From Brachionus manjavacas (taxonomy: Eukaryota > Rotifera > Eurotatoria > Ploima > Brachionidae): a DNA stretch of 64,000 bases. A model generated the notes under the pieces. That model ran no database searches. It was given only the letters and a program-made list of their open reading frames with translations, and had not been told where the DNA came from. The DNA lies in assembly GCA_019054805.1 (NCBI GenBank), contig JAHQIY010000003.1, positions 6,944,001-7,008,000 on the forward strand, read 5' to 3'. Below are positions 9,881 through 21,016 of this stretch, piece after piece (the first letter of the stretch is position 1; each line of letters begins with the position of its first letter). Made by a program: the position numbers and the translations under genes.

Positions 9881-11260
9881 TTTTTGAGAAAACTTAATGA
9901 AATTTAACTTTTGGTTTAATGACTTTTTATTGTTTTAAGATTTTCGAAATGAATTTTTTTTAGGAAGAAAAAATTTTCAATATTTTATTCATTTCTTTTT
10001 TATTATTTTTTCTTTACTGATTGAAAAACATAAAAGAAACAATTTTAATTTAATTTAAGAGTAGTTAAATAGCGAATAAATTTTTCAACTTTATATTTAG
10101 TTGAAAATGATATAAATAATTGACAGGCTTGATCATTAAAGAATATTTTTTAAGTTTAAAAAAATGGTTTAAAACGTGGTAATAATATTCAATTTTCCAA
10201 ATTAAATAATTTCTTTCAATAATTTAAAAAGGTTTATTGATTTCTAATTTTAAAATTTTTACCGGCAAGATTACATTATTTAAAAATTAAAATAAATAAA
10301 TAAATTGTGGAATTTTTGAAATTGTAATGAAAGCCTTAATTTGAGGAATAATTATATGAACGGATCATTAATTGAAAATCATACTCAGGAATTACGAACC
10401 TTAAAACTTTTGGACATTCTTCATTCCTGAATAGATTTTATATTTTATGATTAACTTTTATTTTTATTTTATTTAAGTTCGTTGAAATTACTAATGATAT
10501 ACATGATTTTATGTGGTGCCGCTTAAAAACCAGAAAGGGTCGCAGTATTTACTACAGCAACATGGTCAATTGACTACTCTAAAATTTTTAAGTTTGTTTT
10601 TTTGGTTTTTAATCATTTATTTCAGCAAAATGAAAGTTCTAAAGCATTATTTGACAAAATCTTATTAAAAGTTTATTAATTATTAAAGTTTTTTACCATT
10701 GTTTATATAATAACCAATTACCTTTTTATTTTTGAAGGGATTCGATGGCAAATTAGCGATAAAAGCAAGTGAAAGGAGAGTTATGAACCGTTTTTTTAAC
10801 AAATTTTCAAATCAAGTCCAACTTTAAAAAGAAAACTTTCAATGCTCTTCAAAAATTTACGTATTTCCTTGTAGTCATAATTCGGCAAACTAAAAGTTTT
10901 GATCAAATTTCATTTTTAATGCGAAATTAAATTTCAATGCATTTTAAGAAATTACAATCCTTTTTAAATAGTTTTAAAATAAAGTTTTGAAACGTTTAAA
11001 ATCTGTAAAAATCTGCGATGAAATTTAAATGATCATTCAAAATGTTTTGATCAAATTTGAAAAATGAAATTTGATCAAAAATTTTACTTTGCCCGTAATA
11101 TAACTTATTGAACTAGTTAAAAACAACTGTGATTATTTTAACTTAATATTGTCAAAATTTTAACTTTTTGATTATTGCGAAATAAATTTAAAATAAAATT
11201 ATAAAATAAATTTTTTTAATTTGGGCTCGCAATTATAATCAAAAATAAGTACAAAAAAGT
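9881..11260. other. Gene-free stretch between channel and MINDY genes
   Basis: Divergent upstream regions of the minus-strand channel and the plus-strand MINDY gene. A short, slightly less AT-rich patch at about 10510-10575 has no extended frame. Nothing else seen. Confidence 0.4.
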
Positions 11261-12826
11261 ATGTCGATTAAACAAATTGAAAATCAACGTAAGAAATTTT
11301 CCCATTCTTAAATTAGTCCTGCTTAATCATTTTTGTTCAGATAATGCTTCTATAAATGACACAATAAACTCTCTATTGGAAGAAATCATAGATAAAATAG
11401 CTGATTCTATTGAAAAATCTGAAAATGAACCGGTAGAAAAAAATGACTTTGCTTCTGAATTTGATACAATAAATTTAAATGACAACTCAAATCCACTTAA
11501 ACCTGATGAAACCCTGGCCATTAGTTCTGTAAAAACTGAAAATAACTTATTTGCTATCAAATGGATAGGCTTCTTTGACCGCAAAGTTCCAATTATTCTC
11601 CAGAACATAAATGGCCCGTGTCCTCTAATAAGCATATGCAATGTGTTGCTTCTCAGAGACCAAATGCACCTAGCCAACAATGTTGAAGTAATTTCAAATG
11701 AGATTTTGATTCAAAAGCTTGCTGATCTTCTTTTTAATGAATTTGTGCCACGTTTGCAAGAAAATGCCGCCAAATCTGTCATTAATTTTGAGCAAATTAT
11801 CAGTGATTCTTTGTCTATATTTGAAAAACTACAATTTGGTTTGGATGTGAATGTAAAGTTTACTGGAGTGAGCGATTTTGAATACACCAGAGAAATGGAC
11901 ATATTTGACATATTTGCAATTAGCCTTTATCATGGATGGTTAATAGACCCCGAACAGACTGAGTTCTACCAATATTTGGCAGACAAAAGTTATAACCAGC
12001 TTGTTGAAATATCCGTAAGCGGAAATGAGAATAGCAATACGGAAAAAGAAACTTTAAAGCTTTTAGCTGAGGATTTCTTGAAATCAACAGCGTCTCAGCT
12101 AACCTACTATGGTCTTAGTGCATTGCACTCTATTTTAAAACCTCATGAATTATCCATCCTGTTTAGAAATAATCATTTTTCCACAATTTACAAGCACCCC
12201 AAAAATAATCGCCTGTTTACTTTGGTCACTGATAGTGGATATTTAAACCATGAAGATGTTGTTTGGGAAACATTGGATAATATTGAAGGTGCGGGTCATT
12301 TCTGTGACTCTAATTTTAAATTTTCCAAAGCAGCTTCAAATGCACCAGACTCTTCAGAACAAAATCCACATGACAATGAGTAAATTATGTCTGATTTTTG
12401 TTCTTGCAAACTAATTGAAATTTTCACTTTTTAAGCTATTTATTGGCGTTATCCCTTCAGCAACAAGAAGAAGCCGCACATCAACAAGAAACTCGGTATC
12501 GAGTTTTTTTTAATTTAATTAAATTTTAATAAAATTTTGCATTTTTAGAAGATCGCTGCCGCGAGAATCACCTGCAAGAGGCAGTCAAAGACAAAGCCCT
12601 AAGAAAAAAGACAAGTCGGTAAGAACAAAATATTTAGGTTGAATTTATTTTAGAGGATAAAGCCTTTTGAACAAGAAAAGTTTGATGGTTAATTTTTTTA
12701 AAGTTAAATTTTAAGTTATGTAAGATTTCAAATGGAAAAATCATAGTTAAATAAAATAGATTATAATTATTTTAAATTTTTTTATCGGAATATTAATTTT
12801 TCATTTTTAAGTGCCTGTTGATGTGA
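11261..12826 (+). CDS. MINDY: MINDY-1/2-type Lys48-specific deubiquitinase
   Basis: Five exons: 11261-11288, 11341-12379, 12436-12495, 12549-12618 and 12812-12826, giving 403 residues. The MINDY (FAM63) catalytic domain is clear: FAIKWIGFFDRKVPIILQNINGPCPL holds the nucleophile Cys (about residue 103) and LFRNNHFSTIYKH the catalytic His (about 288), followed by DSGYLNHEDVVWETLDNI. Exon 3 encodes the ubiquitin-interacting MIU helix, DYLLALSLQQQEEAAHQQ. Exon 4 is a basic tail. The last exon is five codons, giving Cys-Leu-Leu-Met and stop: a CaaX prenylation box, as in vertebrate MINDY proteins. The enzyme trims long Lys48-linked ubiquitin chains. The start is chosen because the 28-nt first exon (MSIKQIENQ) joins in frame through a 52-bp GT-AG intron. 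The core is near certain; the final micro-exon is inferred from splice signals and the family's C-terminus. Confidence 0.9.
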
Positions 12827-14991
12827 AAATTACTTAACTGGCTTAAGAGCAAACTCTGAAAAAAATTTCGAAGCGAAAATTTTTTTGATATTATTTAACT
12901 TTTAATAAATGAAAATTTGAATTTGTTTCATTTTTTTGAACTATAAAATTTCTCTTTATTATTCGAATTTAATTTTTTCCAAACATCAATTTTTTAACTA
13001 TCTAATAAAAAATAAAAGAAATAACTATTCCATTTAATGAAAATTTGTCTTCTTTTCAGCAATCGTTTTGAATTTTACAATAAAAAGAATCAAATAATTT
13101 TTGTGCTTAATGAAGAGAAAATTACAGACTAAATTTAATAAATATTTGAAACCAGACTTTAGATTTTTTAACAATTTTTAACCATCCTCAGTCAAATAAT
13201 TTATTTAAAAAAAAAAGATCAAATTTATTTAGTATAAAATAACATATTTATGAGATAGTAAATTTTTCAAAATTAATTGCTGAATTAAATAAAAACAAAA
13301 AATATACACTGTTTGCTCGCTTATGTAATTCATGCATTTAAGACATAAACGAAAATTGGATTTAGGAATTAGTAATTAAAAAAAAATTATTTAACAATAG
13401 TTAACTTTAAACTCGTAATTTATCGAATTTAAAACTTAAAAGTTGATTACTTAAAAATTTTTCCCTATTTAAAGCTTTGAAAAAAATATAAACAAACATT
13501 TAATTTCTAAGTTTTGATTTTTCTATTAAATATTGCATGGTAAAATTTAGTCTAGATAGACTCTTTATCTAAGTAGTTTTTTTTGAACTATTGAAGAATA
13601 AAATTTTGTGAATTAGAGTCCAGGTTAAATTCTTTAATTCTTTTTGACCATTTGTTGTCAATGCTTGTTTGTATTAGCTTTCTTTTGGTTGAATTTTAAA
13701 AATTAAAAAAAATTAGAAATGGTTAGTTAGTAACTGAAAAATAAAGAAGATAATTGAAAATTAGTTTTTTTCTAATTTATTTTTTTCTTCTAAAATGATA
13801 TAAAATAAAACTAACCCAAAAGTAAATATATTAAAATTTTAAAGTTTAGCTTTAGACAAGGTTTTTTGTTTTTAATTGTTGCAAGATTTTAATTTTAATA
13901 CAGTAGATTATGATGTAAATATTTACCTTTTTTAGTCAAAAGCAACTATTTTCCGTTCAGAATTCTAAAAAGTATTACTTAATTCTTTAAATCTATTCAG
14001 TAATTTTCGGGCTAACCTAAGGCAAGAAATGTCTAACATTAATAATTTTCAAAAATTTAGATTATATTCGGTTTTTGTTTAGTTTACTAAGAGAAGTGGA
14101 ATAAAATTTTAGTTAAAAATTTTAAATTTTAGAAATATAGAAAAAATTTCAAGCCTACTTTAGAATCTTAGCTCAAAATAAAGCTAAGGCGTATTTTTAT
14201 AATTCATAATCACATACAATATTTTTTCTTTTTCAATTTTGGTCGATGACAAAAAAAATAATTAGTTTAAATTTTTGTTAAAAAGATTAAATTAAAATTA
14301 GAAAAATATGATTGCTACAAATAACGTTGAAATTCAAGCTTTATTTTCAAATATTTACGTAAAAGGGTTTGTGGATTGAAATAAAAAAATCGGATTTAAG
14401 AAAGCTACTTTTTTCAAAAAAAAGAAAAAATAACATTTTTTTATTGACAGAAAATTTGATTAAGTTACAAAAGAAACTTAAATGATGTAACTTTCATTAA
14501 AGCTAGCAATTTTCAAATGTTTTATAATATTCAGTTTTTTTTTGATCAATTTTTTTTGTTTTTGCCAATTCACCAAGGTAAATAAAATTTAAAAAAAACA
14601 TTAAAATTTAAATAAAAATTTCATGTCGAGCTTAAACATTAACTTTTTGCATGAGCATATACCAGCAGCAGGCATTATAATAGTTCCTATAATATGAATC
14701 CTAACAATACTCGATATAATATTTTTCGTTTTTAATTAAATTCCTAATTCCAAATAAAAATAAAATTTTAAAAAATCTGATGTTTTCCAATTTATTTAAA
14801 TCCGTGTCCTATTACGTTTCTGATCATTCCCATCTCACGAAATGTTTTTATTCTCTCTATGTTATCAAAATTTGTCACGCGTTCTTCCGATACTTTAATG
14901 CTCAAAAAGTCTATAAATATACATCTCAATTTTAAATGTTCACTAAACCTTGATTTCAATTTTACCAGAAATGTCAAAAAAGTTTTTTTTA
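12827..14991. other. Gene-free stretch
   Basis: About 2.1 kb of very AT-rich sequence with no reading frame, RNA gene or repeat that I can support. It includes the upstream region of the EGF/ShKT gene that follows. Confidence 0.45.
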
Positions 14992-17053
14992 ATGCCAACA
15001 AATATGGCAATTTTTCTGATCTTAGCCTCATATTTTCAGTCATCAGATGCTTTTTCAGGTAATTAAAAATCGACCAAATTGATCTTTATTCATTTCTTTA
15101 TTCATGTTTTGCCAGAGTGCAATCTTAGTCCTGGAATAGTTTTCAACCAAATTCCGAATGTATCAAACTGTTTATCATTGATAGCGTATTACCAATCTCA
15201 AGGTAATGACCCTCAAAAATGGTGCCAAAATCAATTTAACTATCAAAGATGTTGTCTTACCTGTCAAAGTATTACTGAGATAAAAATAATACTCAATTTC
15301 TTAATTTAAAAAATTGCTTAGACTATTTGAGATTACCATTGTGTTCTGACGGTTCCGTTGACTGTAAAACAAGAGCTTTAATGGGCTTATGTGATGTTAT
15401 GCTATCAGAAAACATTCCTATACGAAGCTACTGTCAAAAATCATGTGGTAGTTGTAATGCACCTGTCTTATCGTGCAGTAATTTATACACTGGATGCTCG
15501 ACTGGATTTTGCCAGCATACAACCTATTTCTCTATTCATAGTGTGAAATGCCAATGTCCTGCAAATCGTGGAGGTCCCTATTGCAATCAAGGTTTTAAAA
15601 ATTAAAAAAAAAAAGTAAAAAATTAAAAAATATTTGTTAGTTAATCCTTGTTTTACTAACAACCCATGTCAGAACGGAGGAACATGCACTGCTAACTATG
15701 ACCATCCACAGACTAAATATACCTGTAGATGCCGAACTGGCTGTCGAGGAACTAATTGCGAAATATGCGACACAGCTTGCTCGAATTATTCTTGTTTGAA
15801 TGGAGGCTATTGTGCGATTCATTCGAATGGTCATCCATATTGTGTTTGCCAACCGAATTACAATGGGACCTTTTGTGAAAACTGTAATTTTTTATTCAAA
15901 AATAAATAAAAGTTATGAAATTTTTGAAAATTAGTGATCAATAAATGTGATTCAAATCCTTGTTTGAATGGAGCCGAATGTGTTCCTTTATACGCGAATC
16001 ATCCGTCCTATACTTGCAAGTGTTTGCCAGGCTGTTCTGGCTTTAATTGTGAGCATTGCAACACTGGATGCAAAAATTATCCTTGCTTGAATGGTGGTTA
16101 TTGTACTCTTAATCCAAATGGTTTACCATATTGCATCTGTCAACCGAATTATATTGGAAATTTTTGTGAAACAAGTAAGAAAATAAATATTTACAACAGA
16201 CTTGTTTTTAAGTCACAAGTTTAAGTCCAAGTCAAGACTTGAAAAAAAGACACTTTGAAGCTTATGATCAATTTTTGATCCTCAACATAATCAAATAAAG
16301 TTTTAATTATGAAATAAATTGTTATTTCTATATATTTTAAGTGAGTAATTTTTTGCAGACTTTTTGCAGATTTTACCTTCAAATTCAAAAAAGTATGTAA
16401 AAACCAAAAATGTGCCTCTGCACTAATTCTATTAAATAATACAAATTTATTTCATTATTTGAACATGATTTGATCATTTTGAGCATCAAAAGTTAATCAT
16501 AAACTTCAAAGTGTAAAGAAAAATTCATTGATTTTACTTGATTATTGACATGTGACTTTAAAATAACTGTGTTTTACATTAAGTGTCTTACAACTCTGTT
16601 TTAAAATAAATTTTTAATTCAGAGATAATTGATTCATGTTCATCTAGACCATGTCTGAATGGAGGCTCATGTCAAAACTGGTTTAACAACAACTACAAAT
16701 GCATCTGTCTACGTAAAAAACTTTAAAAAAAATATTTCTTGTTAATTAATTTTATTATAGCAAACTATACCGGCCAAAACTGTGGTCATGTGATACCATC
16801 TGATATTTGTATAAGAGGAGATTTGGACTCGAGATCATGTCATGAATGGAAAATTCACGGATTCTGTGATTATAACTACTTATTTAGAAATATTCCAGTT
16901 CCTTTGTATTGCCCGATTTCTTGCGGTATTTGTACTTTTCCACCGTGTTTAGACATGGATGTAAATTGTCCTTTATGGGCTAGTTATGGATTTTGTGACT
17001 ATTTAAATACAAATTATCCTGGTCTATGTAAAAGATCATGTAATGCTTGCTAG
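14992..17053 (+). CDS. Secreted EGF/ShKT multi-domain protein
   Basis: Seven exons: 14992-15058, 15116-15268, 15322-15591, 15641-15883, 15935-16174, 16623-16712 and 16761-17053, all phase-1 junctions, 451 residues. It starts with a signal peptide (MPTNMAIFLILASYFQ; an alternative in-frame Met is four codons later). Domain order: two ShKT-like cysteine modules, about six EGF-like domains, then two ShKT-like modules ending CKRSCNAC. ShKT modules are six-cysteine folds found in secreted enzymes, toxins and matrix proteins. With no catalytic domain, this protein is most likely extracellular matrix or a secreted adhesion or defence protein. Exons 4 and 5 encode nearly the same two-EGF cassette, an internal exon duplication. 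The fifth intron is 448 bp against about 50 for the rest because a TIR element is inserted in it. Confidence 0.85.
16196..16572. mobile_element. Non-autonomous TIR element inside a host intron
   Basis: The left end has CAGACTTGTTTTTAAGTCAC; the right end, read inverted, has CACAGTTATTTTAAAGTCAC. TTTACA lies just outside both ends (16190-16195 and 16573-16578), a possible target duplication. The inside is non-coding AT-rich DNA. It belongs to the same family as the 3375-3984 element. It sits in intron 5 of the EGF/ShKT gene and leaves donor and acceptor intact, so splicing could remain functional. Confidence 0.6.
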
Positions 17054-17125
17054 GAATTTTTTTTAATCCGTATTGAATTAATTGAGTAAAGTAAAAATTT
17101 TAAAAGTTAGTCTAAATTTTTTTTT

Positions 17126-17166
17126 AATGAAAGGTCTATGCAAAAGATCATGTAATGCTTGCTAGG
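17126..17166 (+). repeat. Duplicated tail of the EGF/ShKT gene
   Basis: About 36 bases repeat the last codons, stop and adjoining bases of the gene (original at 17022-17060: GGTCTATGTAAAAGATCATG and onward through the TAG). The copy differs by a single base in the shared part and lies about 75 bp downstream, in the 3' untranslated region or beyond. It is non-coding in context. Confidence 0.85.
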
Positions 17167-17282
17167 AAAAAAGAAAAAAAATTGAAAAAATTTAGTTAAA
17201 TTTAAACACTTTATTATTTTATTAGTCTAAAAAAATTATTTTTTAAAATAAAATATTAAAAAAAATTTGGTTTAAATCAATT

Positions 17283-17674
17283 CTAATGATAAAAAATCAT
17301 AGTGGTGAATTTTTTGCCCTTTCTTATAGTTTGCACATACTCATCGAAATCGAGTGGTAAAAAGTACTCGCTGTAAGGAATTTTTTTTGATTTATAATTG
17401 GTAACAATTCCGTTGTTTGAATAAATATTCTTAGGTATTATCGATTTTTGATTTTGACCACACCAATTTCTAGCATTTCTCTTGTAAAAATACGAATTTT
17501 GATCCAGATAAGGTTCCATATAATTATAAGAAATCAATGGCTGATTAAAAGCAAATTTTCGAGAATAAAATGATCCTAAAATATAAAATTTAAAATAAAA
17601 ATTTTATGATTATTTAGTAAATTTCAAATACTTGGTTCAATCATAGATAACTTTGAATCATAGTAGAACTCCAT
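17283..17674 (-). CDS. Small tyrosine-rich protein of unknown function
   Basis: Two exons, 17674-17632 and 17575-17283, joined through a 56-bp GT-AG intron, give 111 residues that close in frame. It starts MEFYYDSKLSMIEP and is rich in Tyr, Asn and Lys (NQPLISYNYMEPYLDQNSYF), with a single Cys and no signal peptide or membrane segment. I recognise no family. It is convergent with the EGF/ShKT gene, about 230 bp away. The strongest evidence that it is real is the precise splice joint, the in-frame Met and the non-repetitive composition. Could be a cytoplasmic structural or ciliary protein; this is a guess. Confidence 0.55.
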
Positions 17675-20227
17675 AGATCTAAATTATTTAGATGTTTGTA
17701 CTACAAAAAATTGTAAAGTCAAAACTTATGTATTCGATTATTTTTATTTAAAATAATTTTTCAGTTTCTTTTTAATTGAAAAAATTTACCCTTTTAATTA
17801 AAAATAATCATAAAAAATATGTGACATCAAAAACAATTGCTGGTTTAAAATCAATATGAGTTTAATTTATTTAATTTATACAAATTTTTTTTTCAAGCAC
17901 CTCTAAAATAATAAATTAAATTACTTTGATTATTAATTTCTTCACACTAATAAATTAAGTTTAATTTCATAAAAACTTAAGGTAAAAATACAAAATAAAT
18001 ATAAATTCACAAAAAAACTTTATTTTTTTTTCAAAATTGAAAAATGATAAATTAATTTTCTGCTTCAAGATTTTTAATACTCATAGCGAATAATTTTTGG
18101 GTTTTATGTTATAAAATTGTTTTTGCTATTGGGTGACACATTAATGATCTTTATTTGTGACTTATTTAGCATTTAGAATTTCAAAAAATTTGATAATAAT
18201 CTAATAAATTTTATTAATGTTAGGCGAATTTCTTACGAAACTATTTCAAAAGCTGTGGGGATTTGGTCTGGAGATCGGTTCAATTTAGCGATTTCAAAAT
18301 TTAACCATTTAGGTGGTTATGGTCAAGAATTTTTGAGCGATCGCAAGACTGCATACACGATCACCAACCCTAGAATATATCTTAGTATTGAACACTGGTT
18401 TTAATTTAAATGAAAAAGTTTTATTTAAAAAGCCACAATAAAAATCACAAAAAGACCGATAGAAAAAAAATTAACAAAGAGCAAGAGAGAAAATTTTAGA
18501 AAAGTGCGGCTCGTTTTTTAAATTTTGGAAAAATAAACATACTTTTTTTAAAAGTTTTTTTTGCTTTTTAAAGCCATTTAAATTCCAAAATTGTTTTTCA
18601 AAAATTGTAATTAAAAATATCAAATTAAATGAGAATGCATAAATACATCAAATTGCAATTTCACTTTATTTTAGTTATTTTTTTAGATTCATACCAATTT
18701 TAATGTACATAACTATTTATTTTTGGTAGGTGTTTAAAAAAGTTTTTCCTTGATTGCATAAGACATTTCATATAAAGATGTCTTTAATGAAGCATTTTAT
18801 AATTTACAATTCTATGTTTTTAAACAATTAATATAAAAAATCGAAAACATATGCTGTTCTTCCATTTAGACAGTAAAACTTAAACAATATTTAAACTATA
18901 AAAAATTTTTCCGATTAACCATTTTTTAAATTTCTAAGACTAAATTTCCATGGAACTTAAATTTAAAAAGTGATAACTACCAGATAAAAATTTTTTAAGA
19001 AATTAAAGAAAGAATTGTTATTAAATGGGTATTCATATTGATTATTTGGATGATAAAAAATATTTATTTGGGTATGTTTCTATTGTCAAAAAAATTATAA
19101 AAGAAATAAAAATTGAGTAAAAAAAAAATTATTATTGAGTATCAGAAAAATTATCAGTGAATATCGTAATAATCAAATAAGTCGTTAATAAGTCAAATAA
19201 TTTTATAATTTAGTAATCAATAAAATTAATAAAAAAATTTCTTTATTGCCCCCCTTACCTTTTTGTCTGATCGGAACAACTTTATCTATCGATGGAAGAT
19301 TGACTTCTTTTAATCTAGTAGCCATACCAACTATATGCTTACATATATATTTTTTAGAAAACAACATATATTTCTCAGATAGGTAAGATGAGCAAAATAT
19401 GGTACAAGATTAGGAAATGTTCGCCAACGCATAAGTTTGAATCAATAAGCCTACGGACCTTATTTGTTGCAATAATAACTTTAAAATTTTAAATTATATC
19501 AAGTGATGGCAAAAAAGATTCTATTTTCAACATTTCAAGGTTTATGACCAGGGACACCATATTGGTCCGAAGTTTTAAAATTTGCTTAGTTTCAGAGTTG
19601 TTTAAAAGGCACTTGTCTCAAGAGAGTTCTAGTCAAAGTCAGTTCCAGTTAGTTATTGGGACGGCTTAGTTCAAGTCTAAATCAACAAAAAATTAAAGTC
19701 CAAGTGTCCGCACTTTTAAACAACTTTCCTTAATTTATCTCTCTAATGCTCTATCTATTTAGATTCGTTTTTTTATCGCTAATTTTTTGATTAAAGCCAC
19801 CAAAAAAAACATTAACTTAAGAAATAAGTTATCATCATTTTTTTTCAATTTTAGGATTATTTTAAATGTGTAAAAGATAAGAAATATTTTTTGATACGAA
19901 AAGGGTCAATACGAAAAGGGTTAATGACAAAATTTAACTTTCCTTCATTATTTGGAATTATCATTTTTTAAAAATAACTTCATAAGGACTCACAAAACAA
20001 TTTTTTTTATATTTTTTCAACAATCAAAAAAATCGCCAATTCTGGCGTAATTTACGAAATAAATTAAACTAAATCAATTAATAAAGATGATTAGAATTAA
20101 CACAAATTTAAAAGACTGAAAAATTTATTTAATCTAATTAGGAAAGTATGCTTCCCTAAAGAAATTATCATTCCTAAATCTAATAAATATTTAATAATAA
20201 AAAAATTATTATTGTAATTGGAATGAA
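17675..20227. other. Gene-free stretch with one small TIR element
   Basis: About 2.5 kb, mostly featureless. A patch at about 18225-18390 is less AT-rich but has no long frame. The TIR element at 19593-19729 is listed separately. The right end holds the 3' flank of the Cys/Gln-rich gene. Confidence 0.4.
19593..19729. mobile_element. Short TIR element of the AAGTC family
   Basis: The left end is CAGAGTTGTTTAAAAGGCAC, and the right end read inverted is AAGTTGTTTAAAAGTGCGGA. Inside are degenerate AAGTCAAAGTC and GTCTAAATC words like those in the elements at 3.4 and 16.2 kb. At 137 bp it is the smallest copy. No clear target duplication. Confidence 0.5.
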
Positions 20228-21016
20228 TTAAGCTTGTTGTTGTTGAGCAGCCAATTGACTCTGGGTTGGACCTTGTTGCTGAGCAGCTAATTGACTCTGG
20301 GTTGGACCTTGTTGCTGAGCAGCTAATTGAGCTTGTTGCTGAGCGGCCAATTGAGCTTGCTGTTGAGCGGCCAATTGAGCTTGCTGTTGGGCGACTAATT
20401 GAGCTTGCTGTTGAGCAGCTAATTGAGCCTGTTGATGGGCAATCAATTGACTTTGAGTTGGACCTTGCTGTTGAGCAGCCAATTGACTCTGGGTTGGACC
20501 TTGTTGTTGGGCAGCCAATTGACTCTGGGTTGGACCTTGTTGTTGGGCAGCCAATTGACTCTGGGTTGGACCTTGACCTACATGGACATCTGGCAATTGT
20601 CTGAATTCTGATTGCAATGGTCTAACTCTGTCTGATAATCTGGCCTCTTCTCTAATAGTTGATCGTCTTACTTGAATGGTTGATTTTGGAGCTTCTCTGA
20701 TAGTTGGTCTTACACATCTGATTTCAACTGGTTTGCATCTTACAGCTCTGACTACTTCAACTGGAATGCATTCGATAACTTTGACTGGTTTTTCACATAC
20801 AACAGTTCTTCTTGGTTTTCTTTCTGCTCTAACAACGATTTCAATGGTGGTTCTTGGTCTTGGACAAGCTGGTCTGCAGCATACTGGCTCACAAACTGGA
20901 GCACAAGTGTAAGCTGGTCTTTCGTAGCAGCCTAACAAAAAATTATCATCTATCCGAACCAAAGCTATTCAAAAAAGCTTACTTGAAGTTGAATATCTGG
21001 AGTAGGTGTAAGACAT
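20228..21016 (-). CDS. Cys-rich protein with Gln-rich tandem repeat tail
   Basis: Two exons, 21016-20983 and 20931-20228, joined by a 51-bp intron, encode 245 residues. It starts MSYTYSRYSTSSCYERPAY. The N-terminal part has dense Cys/Pro (CAPVCEPVCCRPACPRP), followed by a middle part with repeating Val/Glu/Cys/Pro words (KPVKVIECIPVEVVRAVRC) and Arg-rich TIRE words. The C-terminal 110 residues are a tandem array of GPTQSQLAAQQQ (about six copies) interleaved with AQLAAQQQ (about five). There is no signal peptide and no membrane segment. This looks like a structural or cross-linked protein, perhaps of integument, ciliary root or jaw, but that is inference from composition. The repeat array should vary in length between individuals. 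Compare the Cys/Gln/Pro-rich trio at 45.5-47.7 kb. Confidence 0.7.

Noticed and set aside
11327-11911. Minus-strand frames inside the MINDY gene
   Set aside because: They are antisense shadows. The plus strand carries the catalytic motifs and splice sites.
20266-20912. Plus-strand frames opposite the Gln-rich gene
   Set aside because: They arise because the repeat unit lacks stops on both strands. The minus-strand gene has a start, an intron and consistent composition.
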